Origin: Prochlorococcus sp. AG-409-M05
GTDB taxonomy: Bacteria > Cyanobacteriota > Cyanobacteriia > PCC-6307 > Cyanobiaceae
Direction: 5' to 3'
Length of the DNA: 64,000 nucleotides
NCBI GenBank assembly: GCA_003215435.1
Contig: QCKJ01000005.1
Coordinates: forward strand, 1-64,000
The translations under genes and the position numbers were made by a program. Of the stretch, positions 17,530 through 25,967 are shown piece after piece. A model generated the notes under the pieces. The model was not told the DNA's origin. It worked only from the letters and a program-made list of their open reading frames with translations, and ran no database searches. Position 1 is the first letter of the stretch; every line of letters starts with the position of its first letter.

Positions 17530-17661
17530 CTAGTCCTGGCTAACAGTCTTAACAAAGATAAAGAGTGAAAATACAAAAACAATAATTAGAAGAATACTAA
17601 TTGGGTCAGAGTTGAGTTGTGATAAAGCTACTCCGAAGAAATTAAGATAATGTATAAACAT
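17530..17661 (-). CDS. 43-residue single-span membrane microprotein
   Basis: An ATG-initiated ORF encoding a protein with a short amphipathic start (IHYLNFFGVALSQLNSDP) and one strong hydrophobic helix (ISILLIIVFVFSLFIFVK, residues 21-38), ending SQD. The clean topology, with a negative residue and proline before the helix and a lysine after it, argues for a real gene. The stop lies 15 bases beyond the stop of the 2H gene on the opposite strand. It is similar in plan to small photosynthetic-complex subunits, but I recognise none. Confidence 0.5.
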   Translation of the reverse strand: MFIHYLNFFGVALSQLNSDPISILLIIVFVFSLFIFVKTVSQD

Positions 17662-17823
17662 AATCAGTTAAATGCCTTTAAGATCTTAATTGCAAGGTGA
17701 CAACATTAAAATATTTAGTTCTTAAAATGTATAAATATTAACGGTTAAGTTGAAAACTTATTACGTTAGCACAAGCAAGGTGACGGTAGAAAAGATTATT
17801 AAGCAAGCCTATATTAGAAATGC

Positions 17824-18036
17824 TTAATCTCCTCCTCCATTACAGCTCCATACTTTACTTGGCACACCTGCTTTATTTTTGCCGTCAATTCTAAAGGTCC
17901 TTTCGATACAATCATTCTGCGATCTAGCCCATCTAGCTATTGGTAAGAGCGAGACAGCAACAACAACTAGACTAATTGTGCTAATACCTGCAAGTACTGG
18001 GTAAGCATGAGCCCTGATCATTTCTCTAGGATTCAT
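17824..18036 (-). CDS. small membrane-anchored hypothetical protein
   Basis: 70 residues. A short cytoplasmic start MNPREMIRAHAYP precedes one transmembrane helix (residues about 14-33, VLAGISTISLVVVAVSLLP). The outer part has two cysteines (NDCIERTF and VWSCNGGGD) that could form a disulphide in the lumen or periplasm, and ends in a Gly-rich tail. It is co-directional with the HLIP gene 165 bases upstream. A conserved type in marine picocyanobacteria is likely from its well-ordered architecture, but no function can be given. Confidence 0.6.
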   Translation of the reverse strand: MNPREMIRAHAYPVLAGISTISLVVVAVSLLPIARWARSQNDCIERTFRIDGKNKAGVPSKVWSCNGGGD

Positions 18037-18201
18037 GGATGTAATTTAATGTTATTGAACTGAGTATATACTATATTGTCATTAAAGATCTAACATGATA
18101 TTAACACATGTAGACCTAGCTATTGATAACAACTAGAGAGTACTGTTATTCTAATAAATTTCTCAATAGATTTATCTTGAAAAAGAAGCGATAGGTTAAG
18201 A

Positions 18202-18414
18202 CTAAAAGATGCCAGGGATAATATTTCCAGTGGTGGCATATGCACCTATTGCTGCAACAAAACCAATCATTGCCCATCTTCCATTCTGAAGTTCGCTGGA
18301 TTTAGCAGCGTCAAGAGGTGCTTGGGGGTCAATATAAGTGCGAGGTTCATTTGCAAACATATTCTGGCGCCCACCAGATTCATTAATAACTGCGGAGTCT
18401 GAGGAAGAAGTCAT
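18202..18414 (-). CDS. hli: high-light-inducible protein (HLIP)
   Basis: 70 residues, one membrane helix. The C-terminal part AAKSSELQNGRWAMIGFVAA followed by GAYATTGNIIPGIF is the Prochlorococcus HLIP signature: the ExxNGRWAMxGF motif supplies the Glu and Asn chlorophyll ligands and the Arg that pairs with the partner helix, and TTGxIIPGIF is the conserved tail. The N-terminal 35 residues are polar. HLIPs protect photosystems by binding free chlorophyll and quenching energy. It stands beside other small membrane proteins in the accessory region, as is common for hli genes. Confidence 0.93.
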   Translation of the reverse strand: MTSSSDSAVINESGGRQNMFANEPRTYIDPQAPLDAAKSSELQNGRWAMIGFVAAIGAYATTGNIIPGIF

Positions 18415-18491
18415 TGTGAAAATGTAGAAGTTTCAAGTCCGAATAATGGGTCAGGTTGGCAAATCAGTGTAGAAAAGTAGTTGCAAATTAA

Positions 18492-18728
18492 TTAACTTGA
18501 CAAATAAATTTCCTGCATACACACGTAGTGCGAGCAGTATTTAATACCAACCGGAAATTTCGGCAAGAGCGAAATTAAAGGAGTAGCCTTAGCTTCAAAT
18601 ACCTTAACACATAAGATTAAGAACTGTAAACCAAGTGATAGGTAGCTAGTCTTGTATTGAGTAGCTTGTTCTGACTTAACCACTTTTGCAGTTTGACATT
18701 GAGTGTTTTGATAAGTTTTAAGAGACAA
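18492..18728 (-). CDS. doubtful 78-residue hypothetical protein
   Basis: An ATG-started ORF directly upstream of the HLIP gene on the same strand. The N-terminal third is polar (MSLKTYQNTQCQTAKVVKSE), the middle has a hydrophobic patch (LSLGLQFLILCVKVF) too short to be a sure membrane helix, and five cysteines are scattered. No ribosome site or motif is visible. It could be a real picocyanobacterial small protein or the untranslated leader of the hli transcript. Confidence 0.33.
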   Translation of the reverse strand: MSLKTYQNTQCQTAKVVKSEQATQYKTSYLSLGLQFLILCVKVFEAKATPLISLLPKFPVGIKYCSHYVCMQEIYLSS

Positions 18729-19082
18729 GAGTTTCGTTTAGAAATTAGAGCCAAAGACGGTTGTCGAGATTTTCTCCAAAAAAAATTTCTAAGAATTCTA
18801 ATTAAAAATCATATGATATAAAAAATATATATTTAATTGAAGTTAATCTCTCAATATAAGAGCACATAAAAAAATATGTTATGGATATTATATGTGGTCT
18901 TATCTATACTAATTAATATCAACTATCCTTTTCGAAGAATGGTTTGAATATTTTGATTTTTCTGGTCCGGCTAAAATTATTGGAACCAAGCCCATATCAT
19001 CCATAAAGGAATCTTGGTAATTTAGCAATCCTCTTTTCAGTATTCCAAGGAAGAGTAATCGTAGCATTTACTTTATGTATCT
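18729..19082. other. AT-rich stretch with a possible gene remnant
   Basis: A plus-strand frame open from 18913 to the TAA at 19018-19020 has no ATG, GTG or TTG start, yet encodes a protein-like tail (FEEWFEYFDFSGPAKIIG, then TKPISSIKESW). This could be the end of a decayed gene. A 23-codon ORF overlaps it. Otherwise nothing is recognised. Confidence 0.3.
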
Positions 19083-19208
19083 ATGATCATCAAAGCAGTT
19101 CCAACGCAACAACGCGATAAGCGTGATTACTTAATTTCGTCAGGGCTGTACCATTCAGATGAGGGTGTTTCAGCTGATTTGCCATCGTTTTGTTCACCTG
19201 GCTTATAG
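19083..19208 (+). CDS. possible 41-residue small protein
   Basis: An ATG-started ORF whose product (for example RDKRDYLISSGLYHSDEG and VSADLPSFCSPGL) has balanced, protein-like composition and a higher GC share than the surrounding DNA. It has no membrane helix and no ribosome site. It ends in a short tandem repeat GCTTATA/GCTTATG/GCTTATA (19201-19221). The function is unknown and the coding status uncertain. Confidence 0.38.
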   Translation: MIIKAVPTQQRDKRDYLISSGLYHSDEGVSADLPSFCSPGL

Positions 19209-19604
19209 CTTATGGCTTATAGCCAGATAAAATTGAGATAACTATGGTGAAGTAGTAGTTATTCATGCGAACTCTTCAGAAAGAGTTCCTAGATCTATTC
19301 AGGGAGAATTTATTCTAACTGAGAATTTTAATTCTTGTCTCTAAGGTTAAAGGTGTGCTTATCTATGTCCTTAATCTTACTACCTTCAATCCAAGATGAG
19401 AAAAGGAGTAAAACTCTTCCAAAAATGGGGACCCATAACTCCTCATACATTGTTTTGAGGGGGTTACTTCTGGTATCAGCTAGAGGATTCTTCATTCTGC
19501 GAAGCTACCTGAACAAAGGAATATTTAATGATTCTATAGGGTTATAGACTCTTAATAAACACCTCTTTAAGCGGACATCAAGCTATTTATAGTGTAACCA
19601 GCTA
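19209..19604. other. gene-poor stretch with a small hairpin
   Basis: Contains a perfect eight-base-pair hairpin, GAACTCTT/AAGAGTTC with a CAGA loop (19269-19288), without a following T run. The longest frame, 19335-19547 from a TTG, looks unlike a real protein and is not called. No other signal is seen. Confidence 0.4.
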
Positions 19605-19772
19605 ATGAAAATGGAATTACCTGCAGACGCCCCAAGTCAAGTCTTATATATCCTCAGGGGATGTAAGCCATTTATTGAAGCCCTTGGCTATTTATTTGCC
19701 ATAGCAATAATTGCCAGGTGGAGATTTCCCGAATCAACAAAAGCTCTAATAAACAAACTGAAGAAGTCCTAA
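19605..19772 (+). CDS. 55-residue small membrane-associated protein
   Basis: ATG-started; a second ATG two codons on (19611) is an alternative. The product begins MELPADAPSQVLYILRGC, has one moderately hydrophobic helix (EALGYLFAIAIIARW, about residues 25-39) and a basic C-terminus (STKALINKLKKS), so the tail should be cytoplasmic. Structured composition and sharp positive-inside topology support translation. No family is recognised. It is followed 107 bases on by the DUF2834 protein on the same strand, possibly co-expressed. Confidence 0.5.
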   Translation: MKMELPADAPSQVLYILRGCKPFIEALGYLFAIAIIARWRFPESTKALINKLKKS

Positions 19773-19879
19773 TTCCAGAAATAGCTTTTCTACCTATTGG
19801 TTTAATCTTTGATATTCTTCTGAAGAGCCTAATATTTACTTTTATTAATTCAGCATAGTAGAATCCAGGTTTATTAATT

Positions 19880-20251
19880 ATGTATTTAATGCCTTCAAAA
19901 CATCTGCTCAGCTATGTTTACATAATCCTTGCAATTTTAGGAGGAGTTTTGCCTACATTAGCCAACATTGATTTTGTAAATCAATATGGCCAATCCTTCG
20001 ATATTGCTCTTTTCATAGAATTAGCGAATTCAAACCCAGCATCTGAATCTCTGAGTAGGGACCTATTAATTGGTGCAAGTGCAATAATGATATGGATATT
20101 TACGGAGTCTAAGCGGTTAAAAATGAAGAATATGTGGATAGTTTATCTTACTACGTTTACAATAGCATTTGCATTTGCTGCCCCATTATTTTTATTCTTG
20201 CGTGAAAGACGTATGTTAGAAATCGAGAAATCTGCTCTAGATAAAACATAG
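19880..20251 (+). CDS. DUF2834 family membrane protein
   Basis: 123 residues with three hydrophobic helices. The start YVYIILAILGGVLPTLANIDFV, the middle ELANSNPASESLSRDLLIGASAIMIWIFTE and the end FAFAAPLFLFLRERRMLE follow the DUF2834 pattern (first-helix GxVLP, then NPxxxxxxxDLxI, then a terminal AxPLFLxxRE). The family is widespread in cyanobacteria and marine bacteria with no known role. The in-frame ATG at 19889 gives a slightly shorter start. It is a stand-alone gene with a short gap to the convergent MFS gene. Confidence 0.75.
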   Translation: MYLMPSKHLLSYVYIILAILGGVLPTLANIDFVNQYGQSFDIALFIELANSNPASESLSRDLLIGASAIMIWIFTESKRLKMKNMWIVYLTTFTIAFAFAAPLFLFLRERRMLEIEKSALDKT

Positions 20252-20307
20252 CAATCTTCATTATCTAATATTACTATGTTGTTTATAAATTGTATTTATA
20301 AGAAGTA

Positions 20308-21567
20308 CTAATAGCTAGTAATAGTAGACTTGTTTAAAGCCAACATAAAAATACAAGCTAACGACATTATACTCCAAAGTATAAATCCATTTCCGTATAG
20401 ATCTAATAAGTATCCGGCTAAGACAGGCGCAATAACAGCACTAAGAGCAAAACATTGAGAAAAGAATGCAAGCGCGATCCCCTTTCTATATTTAGGAGAA
20501 ACTTTAATTATGGCTTCTGTTGCCGTAGGAAGAAATGCTGCAATCGAAAGAGACAATGGAACCTGTGCAAGAGCAACAAGAAAAACACCATATTTCAAGA
20601 ATGTCGATATGCAAAGCAGCAAAGAGCCTACAGAAAATCCAAGCATGCTCAGGCCAAGACCAAAGCTAACATCATGATCTGTTAGCCACCGACCAACAGG
20701 CCATTGAAAAACAACTAAGAGAACAAGTTGTATGGCAATTAATGCACTACACCATGTTTCAGTAACTGGTGGCCTAAAAATACCACCTTGAACTAAGTCA
20801 AGGGATAGTGAACTCTGTAATAAAGCGAACATAGCAGTCGCTATAAAACTAATTACTAACAAAGGTAATATTTTTAAGATCCAATTAGATGACACAGTCT
20901 CAGTTTCAATAACAGTCTGTTTACTAATAAATTTTTGGTTAGTAAAGTTAATTCTGCGATCAGTTATTGGACTTACAATCAACCACGCCAATACAAAGAG
21001 CATCCAAATGATATCTAATATATAAACCATCTTGATAACGCCTACTAACGCAGAGATGGTTCCAAAAAGAGCTCCAAGGCTCATGCCTAACGCATCGGCA
21101 CTTCGTACAAGTGAGAAACCACGCATAGATGGATAATTACCACAACTTAAGGGGACTGCTAATTCCACAGCAGGCCAATAAAATCCAGCTGCAAGGCCTA
21201 ACAATATTTGGGCCTGAAGGTACTCCTGGAAATTCCCTGCCTGTATGAAACAAAGGTCTGCCAAAATTGCCAAAACCACTGTCCAACGCACTGGCCATGA
21301 ACATTTGAGACCTATGTCAAGAAATCTCCCACTAATCAACCTTGCAATTGTCCCCACAAAAGCAGCGAGTGCAATCCCTTTGCCTATCTGGGTGGAGGAG
21401 AAGTTCATCCCATAAAAAGCAAGTGGAGTTAGGTAAATAACCCCACCAGCGCCTAATGAAGCAAAAAAGCGAATACGTGTAATTAGCTTTAGTTCTGAGG
21501 GAAACTGGTTCCACCACTTCAATGGATTTAAATTTGTTCTCAAGAAAGTCAAGTAGAAAAACGGCAA
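20308..21567 (-). CDS. major facilitator superfamily transporter
   Basis: 419 residues and about twelve hydrophobic helices. The loop 2-3 region FVGTIARLISGRFLDIGLK resembles the MFS GxLxDRxG loop signature. The inner-membrane role is solute import or drug export; the substrate is unclear. The start is uncertain. The longest frame begins with TTG at 21567 and overlaps the neighbouring hydrolase by 46 bases; another TTG at 21522 would give no real overlap and still leaves residues before the first helix. No ATG occurs before the first helix. Confidence 0.82.
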   Translation of the reverse strand: MPFFYLTFLRTNLNPLKWWNQFPSELKLITRIRFFASLGAGGVIYLTPLAFYGMNFSSTQIGKGIALAAFVGTIARLISGRFLDIGLKCSWPVRWTVVLAILADLCFIQAGNFQEYLQAQILLGLAAGFYWPAVELAVPLSCGNYPSMRGFSLVRSADALGMSLGALFGTISALVGVIKMVYILDIIWMLFVLAWLIVSPITDRRINFTNQKFISKQTVIETETVSSNWILKILPLLVISFIATAMFALLQSSLSLDLVQGGIFRPPVTETWCSALIAIQLVLLVVFQWPVGRWLTDHDVSFGLGLSMLGFSVGSLLLCISTFLKYGVFLVALAQVPLSLSIAAFLPTATEAIIKVSPKYRKGIALAFFSQCFALSAVIAPVLAGYLLDLYGNGFILWSIMSLACIFMLALNKSTITSY

Positions 21568-23126
21568 TAGCTGGAATAATTTTTAGTCTGTGTTTTTTTC
21601 AGGCTGGGAATCTGCCTGGAAGGAGTGCTGATCAACTAGAAGTTCAGATTGAGGAGATGGTGATACCTCTTTCCATAAAAGAATTGTCCAATTGGGGTCG
21701 GTCAAAAGAAACGAGTTCAAGATCAGAATTAGGGTCATGGCTAAGTCTTCTTGAGCCAGAGAGCAGGGAGGGTCTCCTTCAGCTATTACATGCGCCTCTT
21801 CTAAAAGATCTAAGCATGGGCAGACAAATCATTAGGAGCTGGGCAGGGAGGCAATTGCTCGATGAAATAAGTGATTTAATACAAGTAAATGATGATAAAA
21901 CAGGAAAAACAGTTTTATTAACCCTAGAAAAGCTTCTGCAAAAGCAGCCAGAAGTTTCTACATTAGATCTTCTAGAGGCTTTACCTTCAGGCAAGATACG
22001 CCTTGATTTAGATGGCTTGTTACAAGTAGCGGTTCAATGGAGGAGCCAACTTCAAAGCCAAAAAAGGCTTGTTTCATCACTAACCAAATTTCCAGCAGAA
22101 GTTTTATCTAAAGAAATTTATAGCCAAACAATTATCCAGCAATCTAGCAAGCCTAAATCTATTTCATTGAGTACAACGCACAGATTTAAGCCCATCAAAT
22201 TGGAGCTATGGCGCCCCGTTTATGAATCGCAAGAGAGAAAGAATATTGTGATCTTCATGCCAGGTCTTGGAGGTAGTCCAAAACATTTTCATTGGTTGGC
22301 TCACTATTTAAGTTCAAAAGGCTGGCCAGTAATTATGCTCGAGCACCCTGGGAGCGATCCCAAAGCCGTTCAGGCTCTTCTTGAAGGCAGAAGTCCACCT
22401 CCTGGAGCAGAAGTACTTCCAGGAAGACTTGCTGATCTTGAAGCAGTTTTAAATCTTGGTCACATTGATGGCCTTTCATTTCACAAGAAAGGAGTTGTCC
22501 TTATTGGGCATTCTCTTGGAGCATTAACTGCCTTTCTTGCATCCGGTGCATACCCTCTAGCAGGACTTACAGAACGTTGTAGGAAGGACTTAAATGCTCT
22601 ATCCCTTAGTAACCCTTCAAGTCTTTTACAGTGTCAATTAGTGGATGTAAAGTTAAAAAGAAGAGCACCAATATCACAATTAAAAGCAATTGTTGGACTT
22701 AATAGCTTCGGGAGTTTGCTCTGGCCAAATTCTTTCGATGCGAGAGTTCCTGTTCCAGTATTACTTTCTGGGGGAACCTTAGATTTAATTACACCACCAA
22801 AGAGTGAACAACTAAAATTGATGCTTTCCACACCTGCTCACAAAGGTAGTCGGGTGGTATTAATAAAAGGTGCTAGTCATTTCTCCGCTGTGAGAATTGA
22901 AACTAGCCGAGAATCAAATTCTGATGATTTATTTAAATTAGGGAAAGAGCTAGTTGGAAGTGAACCATTGTTAGTTCAAAAAGCTCTTATTATGGAGATA
23001 ATAACCTTCTTAAGAGACATTGAGAATGATAAGGGTATTAAAAGTTCATCTCATAAACAACTGGGTGACTTACAGGTCCATACTTTAAATAGAAGCTCTA
23101 TTGAAAATCTAGTTAACCTTCAATAG
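21522..23126 (+). CDS. alpha/beta hydrolase with DUF1400-type N-terminus
   Basis: 534 residues, exported: a signal sequence (KTAIAGIIFSLCFFQAGNLPGRSA, cleaved near residue 37) is followed by a cyanobacterial DUF1400-like region (SADQLEVQIEEMVIPLSIKEL, about 36-130). The hydrolase domain comes next: oxyanion-side IVIFMPGLGGSPKHF near residue 245, the nucleophile elbow GHSLGA near 330, a late acidic residue in LSGGTLDLITPP, and the probable catalytic His in KGASHFSAVR near 450. It probably cleaves an ester or lipid in the periplasm. The ATG lies at the very edge of the divergent MFS gene. Confidence 0.85.
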   Translation: MDLNLFSRKSSRKTAIAGIIFSLCFFQAGNLPGRSADQLEVQIEEMVIPLSIKELSNWGRSKETSSRSELGSWLSLLEPESREGLLQLLHAPLLKDLSMGRQIIRSWAGRQLLDEISDLIQVNDDKTGKTVLLTLEKLLQKQPEVSTLDLLEALPSGKIRLDLDGLLQVAVQWRSQLQSQKRLVSSLTKFPAEVLSKEIYSQTIIQQSSKPKSISLSTTHRFKPIKLELWRPVYESQERKNIVIFMPGLGGSPKHFHWLAHYLSSKGWPVIMLEHPGSDPKAVQALLEGRSPPPGAEVLPGRLADLEAVLNLGHIDGLSFHKKGVVLIGHSLGALTAFLASGAYPLAGLTERCRKDLNALSLSNPSSLLQCQLVDVKLKRRAPISQLKAIVGLNSFGSLLWPNSFDARVPVPVLLSGGTLDLITPPKSEQLKLMLSTPAHKGSRVVLIKGASHFSAVRIETSRESNSDDLFKLGKELVGSEPLLVQKALIMEIITFLRDIENDKGIKSSSHKQLGDLQVHTLNRSSIENLVNLQ

Positions 23127-24139
23127 GTTACCCGGGGATCTAAGGCTGCAACTAATAAATCAACAACTACACTTATGAAAACAACTAACGCAGCAACTAC
23201 AACAACAATACCCTGCACAACTGGATAGTCTCTTTGATTTATAGCCTCTTGAAGTCTTAAAGCAATTCCTGGCCAAGAGAAGGTTACTTCTATAAGGAGT
23301 GCACCACCAATCAGTGAAGCAACAGTTATACCCGCAATGGTTAAAACAGGTAGTAAAGAATTTGGTAGTGCATGATTAACGATTACATCCTTCTCTCTTA
23401 AACCTCTACTTCTTGCAGCCTCTACATAATCGGATCGAAGGGTTCTAGAAAGATTTAATTGAAGCGATCGACTAAAAATGCCACTAAGAAGGAATCCAAG
23501 GGTAGATGCAGGCAAAAGCAAATGTCGAAGAGCCCCATTTAAAGCTGACCAGTTTCCTTCGAGAATGCTGTCTAAAAGTAAGAAACCAGTTCCATCTGGT
23601 GGAACCTCCCCAGGAGGAAATCTACCTCCAACAGGTAGCCACCCAAGAATGACCGCAAAAAGCAATTGAACCAGCATTGCTGCCCAAAAAGGTGGGAGAG
23701 CGTAGGTACCAATCCCATAGATGCGACCAAGTAAATCTAATTTCCCTTCAGGCCTGAAAATTCCCAAAAATCCCACCATCAAGCCTAAGAGTGAAGCGAT
23801 TAGGAGGGCACTAATACCAAGTTCCATGCTCGCTGGGAGGGTCCTGGCGATAATTCCGCTCACAGGCTCCTGATTACTCAATGCATTCCCAAGGTCACCA
23901 TGGAAAAGGCCATTAACAAAATCAAAATACTGATTAAGTAGAGGTTGATCTAAACCAAGTCTTGCTCGCATTGCTTCTCTAGCTGCAGGAGAGGCACGAG
24001 TTCCAAGGACTGCATCTACAGGATCTCCTGGTGCAACACGAACAAGTAGAAATACAAGACTGGATATCAGCCAAAGCATTAAGGGGGCCATCAAAAGGCG
24101 AGTAAGGCTGTATCTAAATAGTGCGATTCCCCTAGTCAT
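23120..24139 (-). CDS. dppB: ABC transporter permease, peptide/nickel (DppB) type
   Basis: 339 residues with six predicted helices. The N-terminus (LTRLLMAPLMLWLISSLVF, then LVRVAPGDPVDAVLG) is the standard DppB/OppB start. The coupling-loop motif YVEAARSRGLREKDVIVNHALPNSLLP is the EAA motif that contacts the ATPase. It is translated after the binding protein with an eight-base overlap (ATGACTAG). No DppC partner permease or ATP-binding gene is adjacent, so those must be encoded elsewhere or shared. Its stop overlaps that of the converging hydrolase by seven bases. Confidence 0.92.
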   Translation of the reverse strand: MTRGIALFRYSLTRLLMAPLMLWLISSLVFLLVRVAPGDPVDAVLGTRASPAAREAMRARLGLDQPLLNQYFDFVNGLFHGDLGNALSNQEPVSGIIARTLPASMELGISALLIASLLGLMVGFLGIFRPEGKLDLLGRIYGIGTYALPPFWAAMLVQLLFAVILGWLPVGGRFPPGEVPPDGTGFLLLDSILEGNWSALNGALRHLLLPASTLGFLLSGIFSRSLQLNLSRTLRSDYVEAARSRGLREKDVIVNHALPNSLLPVLTIAGITVASLIGGALLIEVTFSWPGIALRLQEAINQRDYPVVQGIVVVVAALVVFISVVVDLLVAALDPRVTY

Positions 24140-25733
24140 TTGTCTGGGGACTTAAAAGCTGAAGCATCAGGTGACCACTTCCATCAAAGACAGGGGGTTC
24201 CAAATAGGGTTGAAGCCAAACCTTTGGCTTTACGAGCCATACAGGAACATAAGGCAAGCCATCTGCAGCGATTTGTTCAATTTCCCTTAATTGATCAAAT
24301 CGATCTTCTCCAAAAAGCTGATCACTGCTTAAAAGCAATTGTTCTAAGCCAGGAGAAGTCCAAAAACTTCCACTTACAACAGCTTCGCCATCTAAACAAA
24401 CAAACCCTTTTGACTTAGTACAACTAAGCAATGGAGCAAGATAAGCCTCTGGATCTGGATAAGCACCACGCCAATCGAGCATAACAACTTGAAAAGCTCC
24501 TTTACCAAGTTGACGATAAACAGTTGTAGCCTCTACTCCATCAAGCAATAAAACAAGACAATCTGAAAGGTCTTTTTCAATCTGTGCCTTCCAGGTAAGT
24601 GCTAACAACTTATCTGCTGGAACATTAGAGCGAAAAGTAAGAGGCAACTTTAATCTTTCTCCAGAGCAATAGCCAGATTGCTGAAAGATCTTCCGTGCAG
24701 TATTTGGGGAATATTCTGGCCAAAAAGTATCCTTACCTCTACTAAGAGTGGGTGGAATTAATGAACGCAAAGGAGTTCTCTGTCCATAACTAACACGTTG
24801 AGTAATTAAATTACGATCTAAACTCATAGAGAGTGCTTTTCGCAGAGTTAACTTATCTAAAGGGGGCGTATTAGTTAAAAATGTAATATATCCAACTTCA
24901 AGAGCTGGTCCCACACCCTCAATAAGCTTTCGATCTTTTGACATGTTACTTAATGCGAGTCTATGGTCAGCATCAATAGCATTCGAAATCAATACATCAA
25001 TTTCACCAGTTTTTATAGCGCCAAACAAAGATATAGAATTAGTAAGCTTAATAAAGTCAATACCTCTATTTCTTGCTTGATCACCCCAATAAGAGTCGAA
25101 AGGAACTAGCCTTTGTTGTTGCTCATGAAAACTTTTTAACTTGTAAGGACCTGTTCCAACAAATTTATTATTCAGAAAATTGCTTTCAAAGCCCTTATAG
25201 GCTGTTGGGGAAACAGGAGTTAAGCTAATGGATGTCAGAAGCCCATTCAAAGAGGTTGAAGGTCTCTTTAAATTGAACTTTAGAAGGTGTTTATCAACAG
25301 CTTCAACAGATGAGATCTTATCCCCTAAGACATAGTTTAGTGTACCTATTCGCATAAATCTTTTAATACTGAAAACCATTGATTCAGCATTAAAAGGTGT
25401 TCCATCATGAAACAAAATCTGTTTTCGTAAAGGAATAAGTATCGACAACTTATCTTCACTGATCTGAGGAAGTCCCTCCGCTAGACGAGGTTCCAAGTTG
25501 CCATTTCGGTCGAGCCTATATAAAGGGTCTCCTAATGCACTTAGAAGTTGAAGTGCATCAAACGTACTTGCTTGCGCAGGGTCAAGAGAGATTATTTTCC
25601 CAGCGCTTGCTACTATTAAGGGCCCTTTACTTCTATCTCTGCTTCTACTGCAAGAAAGTTGACCTAGTGTTAAAAACAAACATAAAAAAGTTATAAGAGC
25701 GTTTACTGGATATTTATAACCTTTGAGTCTCAA
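24132..25733 (-). CDS. ABC transporter substrate-binding protein, family 5 (peptide type)
   Basis: 533 residues. A signal peptide ends in a lipobox-like GQLSCS (Cys near residue 28), so a lipoprotein anchored in the periplasm is likely. The mature part follows the DppA/OppA family: IISLDPAQASTFDALQLL, LIPLRKQILFHDGTPFNAESMVFSIKRF, GTGPYKLKSF, and DWRGAYPDPEAYLAPLLSC near the C-terminus. It delivers a peptide or similar ligand to the permease encoded immediately downstream. The two genes are translationally coupled. Confidence 0.9.
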   Translation of the reverse strand: MRLKGYKYPVNALITFLCLFLTLGQLSCSRSRDRSKGPLIVASAGKIISLDPAQASTFDALQLLSALGDPLYRLDRNGNLEPRLAEGLPQISEDKLSILIPLRKQILFHDGTPFNAESMVFSIKRFMRIGTLNYVLGDKISSVEAVDKHLLKFNLKRPSTSLNGLLTSISLTPVSPTAYKGFESNFLNNKFVGTGPYKLKSFHEQQQRLVPFDSYWGDQARNRGIDFIKLTNSISLFGAIKTGEIDVLISNAIDADHRLALSNMSKDRKLIEGVGPALEVGYITFLTNTPPLDKLTLRKALSMSLDRNLITQRVSYGQRTPLRSLIPPTLSRGKDTFWPEYSPNTARKIFQQSGYCSGERLKLPLTFRSNVPADKLLALTWKAQIEKDLSDCLVLLLDGVEATTVYRQLGKGAFQVVMLDWRGAYPDPEAYLAPLLSCTKSKGFVCLDGEAVVSGSFWTSPGLEQLLLSSDQLFGEDRFDQLREIEQIAADGLPYVPVWLVKPKVWLQPYLEPPVFDGSGHLMLQLLSPQTND

Positions 25734-25775
25734 AACAATTAGAGGAGAGTTAAATATATAGGCTAGAAAGTTAAT

Positions 25776-25967
25776 TCAAGTCGTTTTTACTGAATGAATA
25801 ACTTGCTTTATAGGAACTTCAAAGACAGGAGAACCATGTGGGAGAAGTGGCCAACGCCTTACCCAACATTTACTGTGATCACCATCCACTCCGATCACTT
25901 GAAAAGTCTCGTCTCCATTCATCAATCGGACACAATCACCTTGGTATAGGTCCATAAAAACCTGCAC
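25776..25967 (-). CDS. small conserved-looking hypothetical protein
   Basis: 63 residues from an ATG at 25967, with a second ATG five codons in (MDLYQGDCVRLMNGDETFQV). The compact beta-rich pattern (IGVDGDHSKCWVRRWPLLPHGSPVFEVPIKQV) suggests a small SH3-like or KOW-like barrel; this is an inference from hydrophobic alternation. Two cysteines are present. It sits between the binding-protein gene and hom, on the same strand. Its composition and fold-like pattern make it a likely real gene of unknown function. Confidence 0.6.
   Translation of the reverse strand: MQVFMDLYQGDCVRLMNGDETFQVIGVDGDHSKCWVRRWPLLPHGSPVFEVPIKQVIHSVKTT

Noticed and set aside
18913-19020. 35-codon open frame with protein-like end
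   Set aside because: No usable start codon; mentioned only as a possible remnant, not called as a gene.
19335-19547. 70-residue plus-strand ORF from TTG
   Set aside because: No ribosome site, poor composition, and no sign of conservation; left as intergenic.
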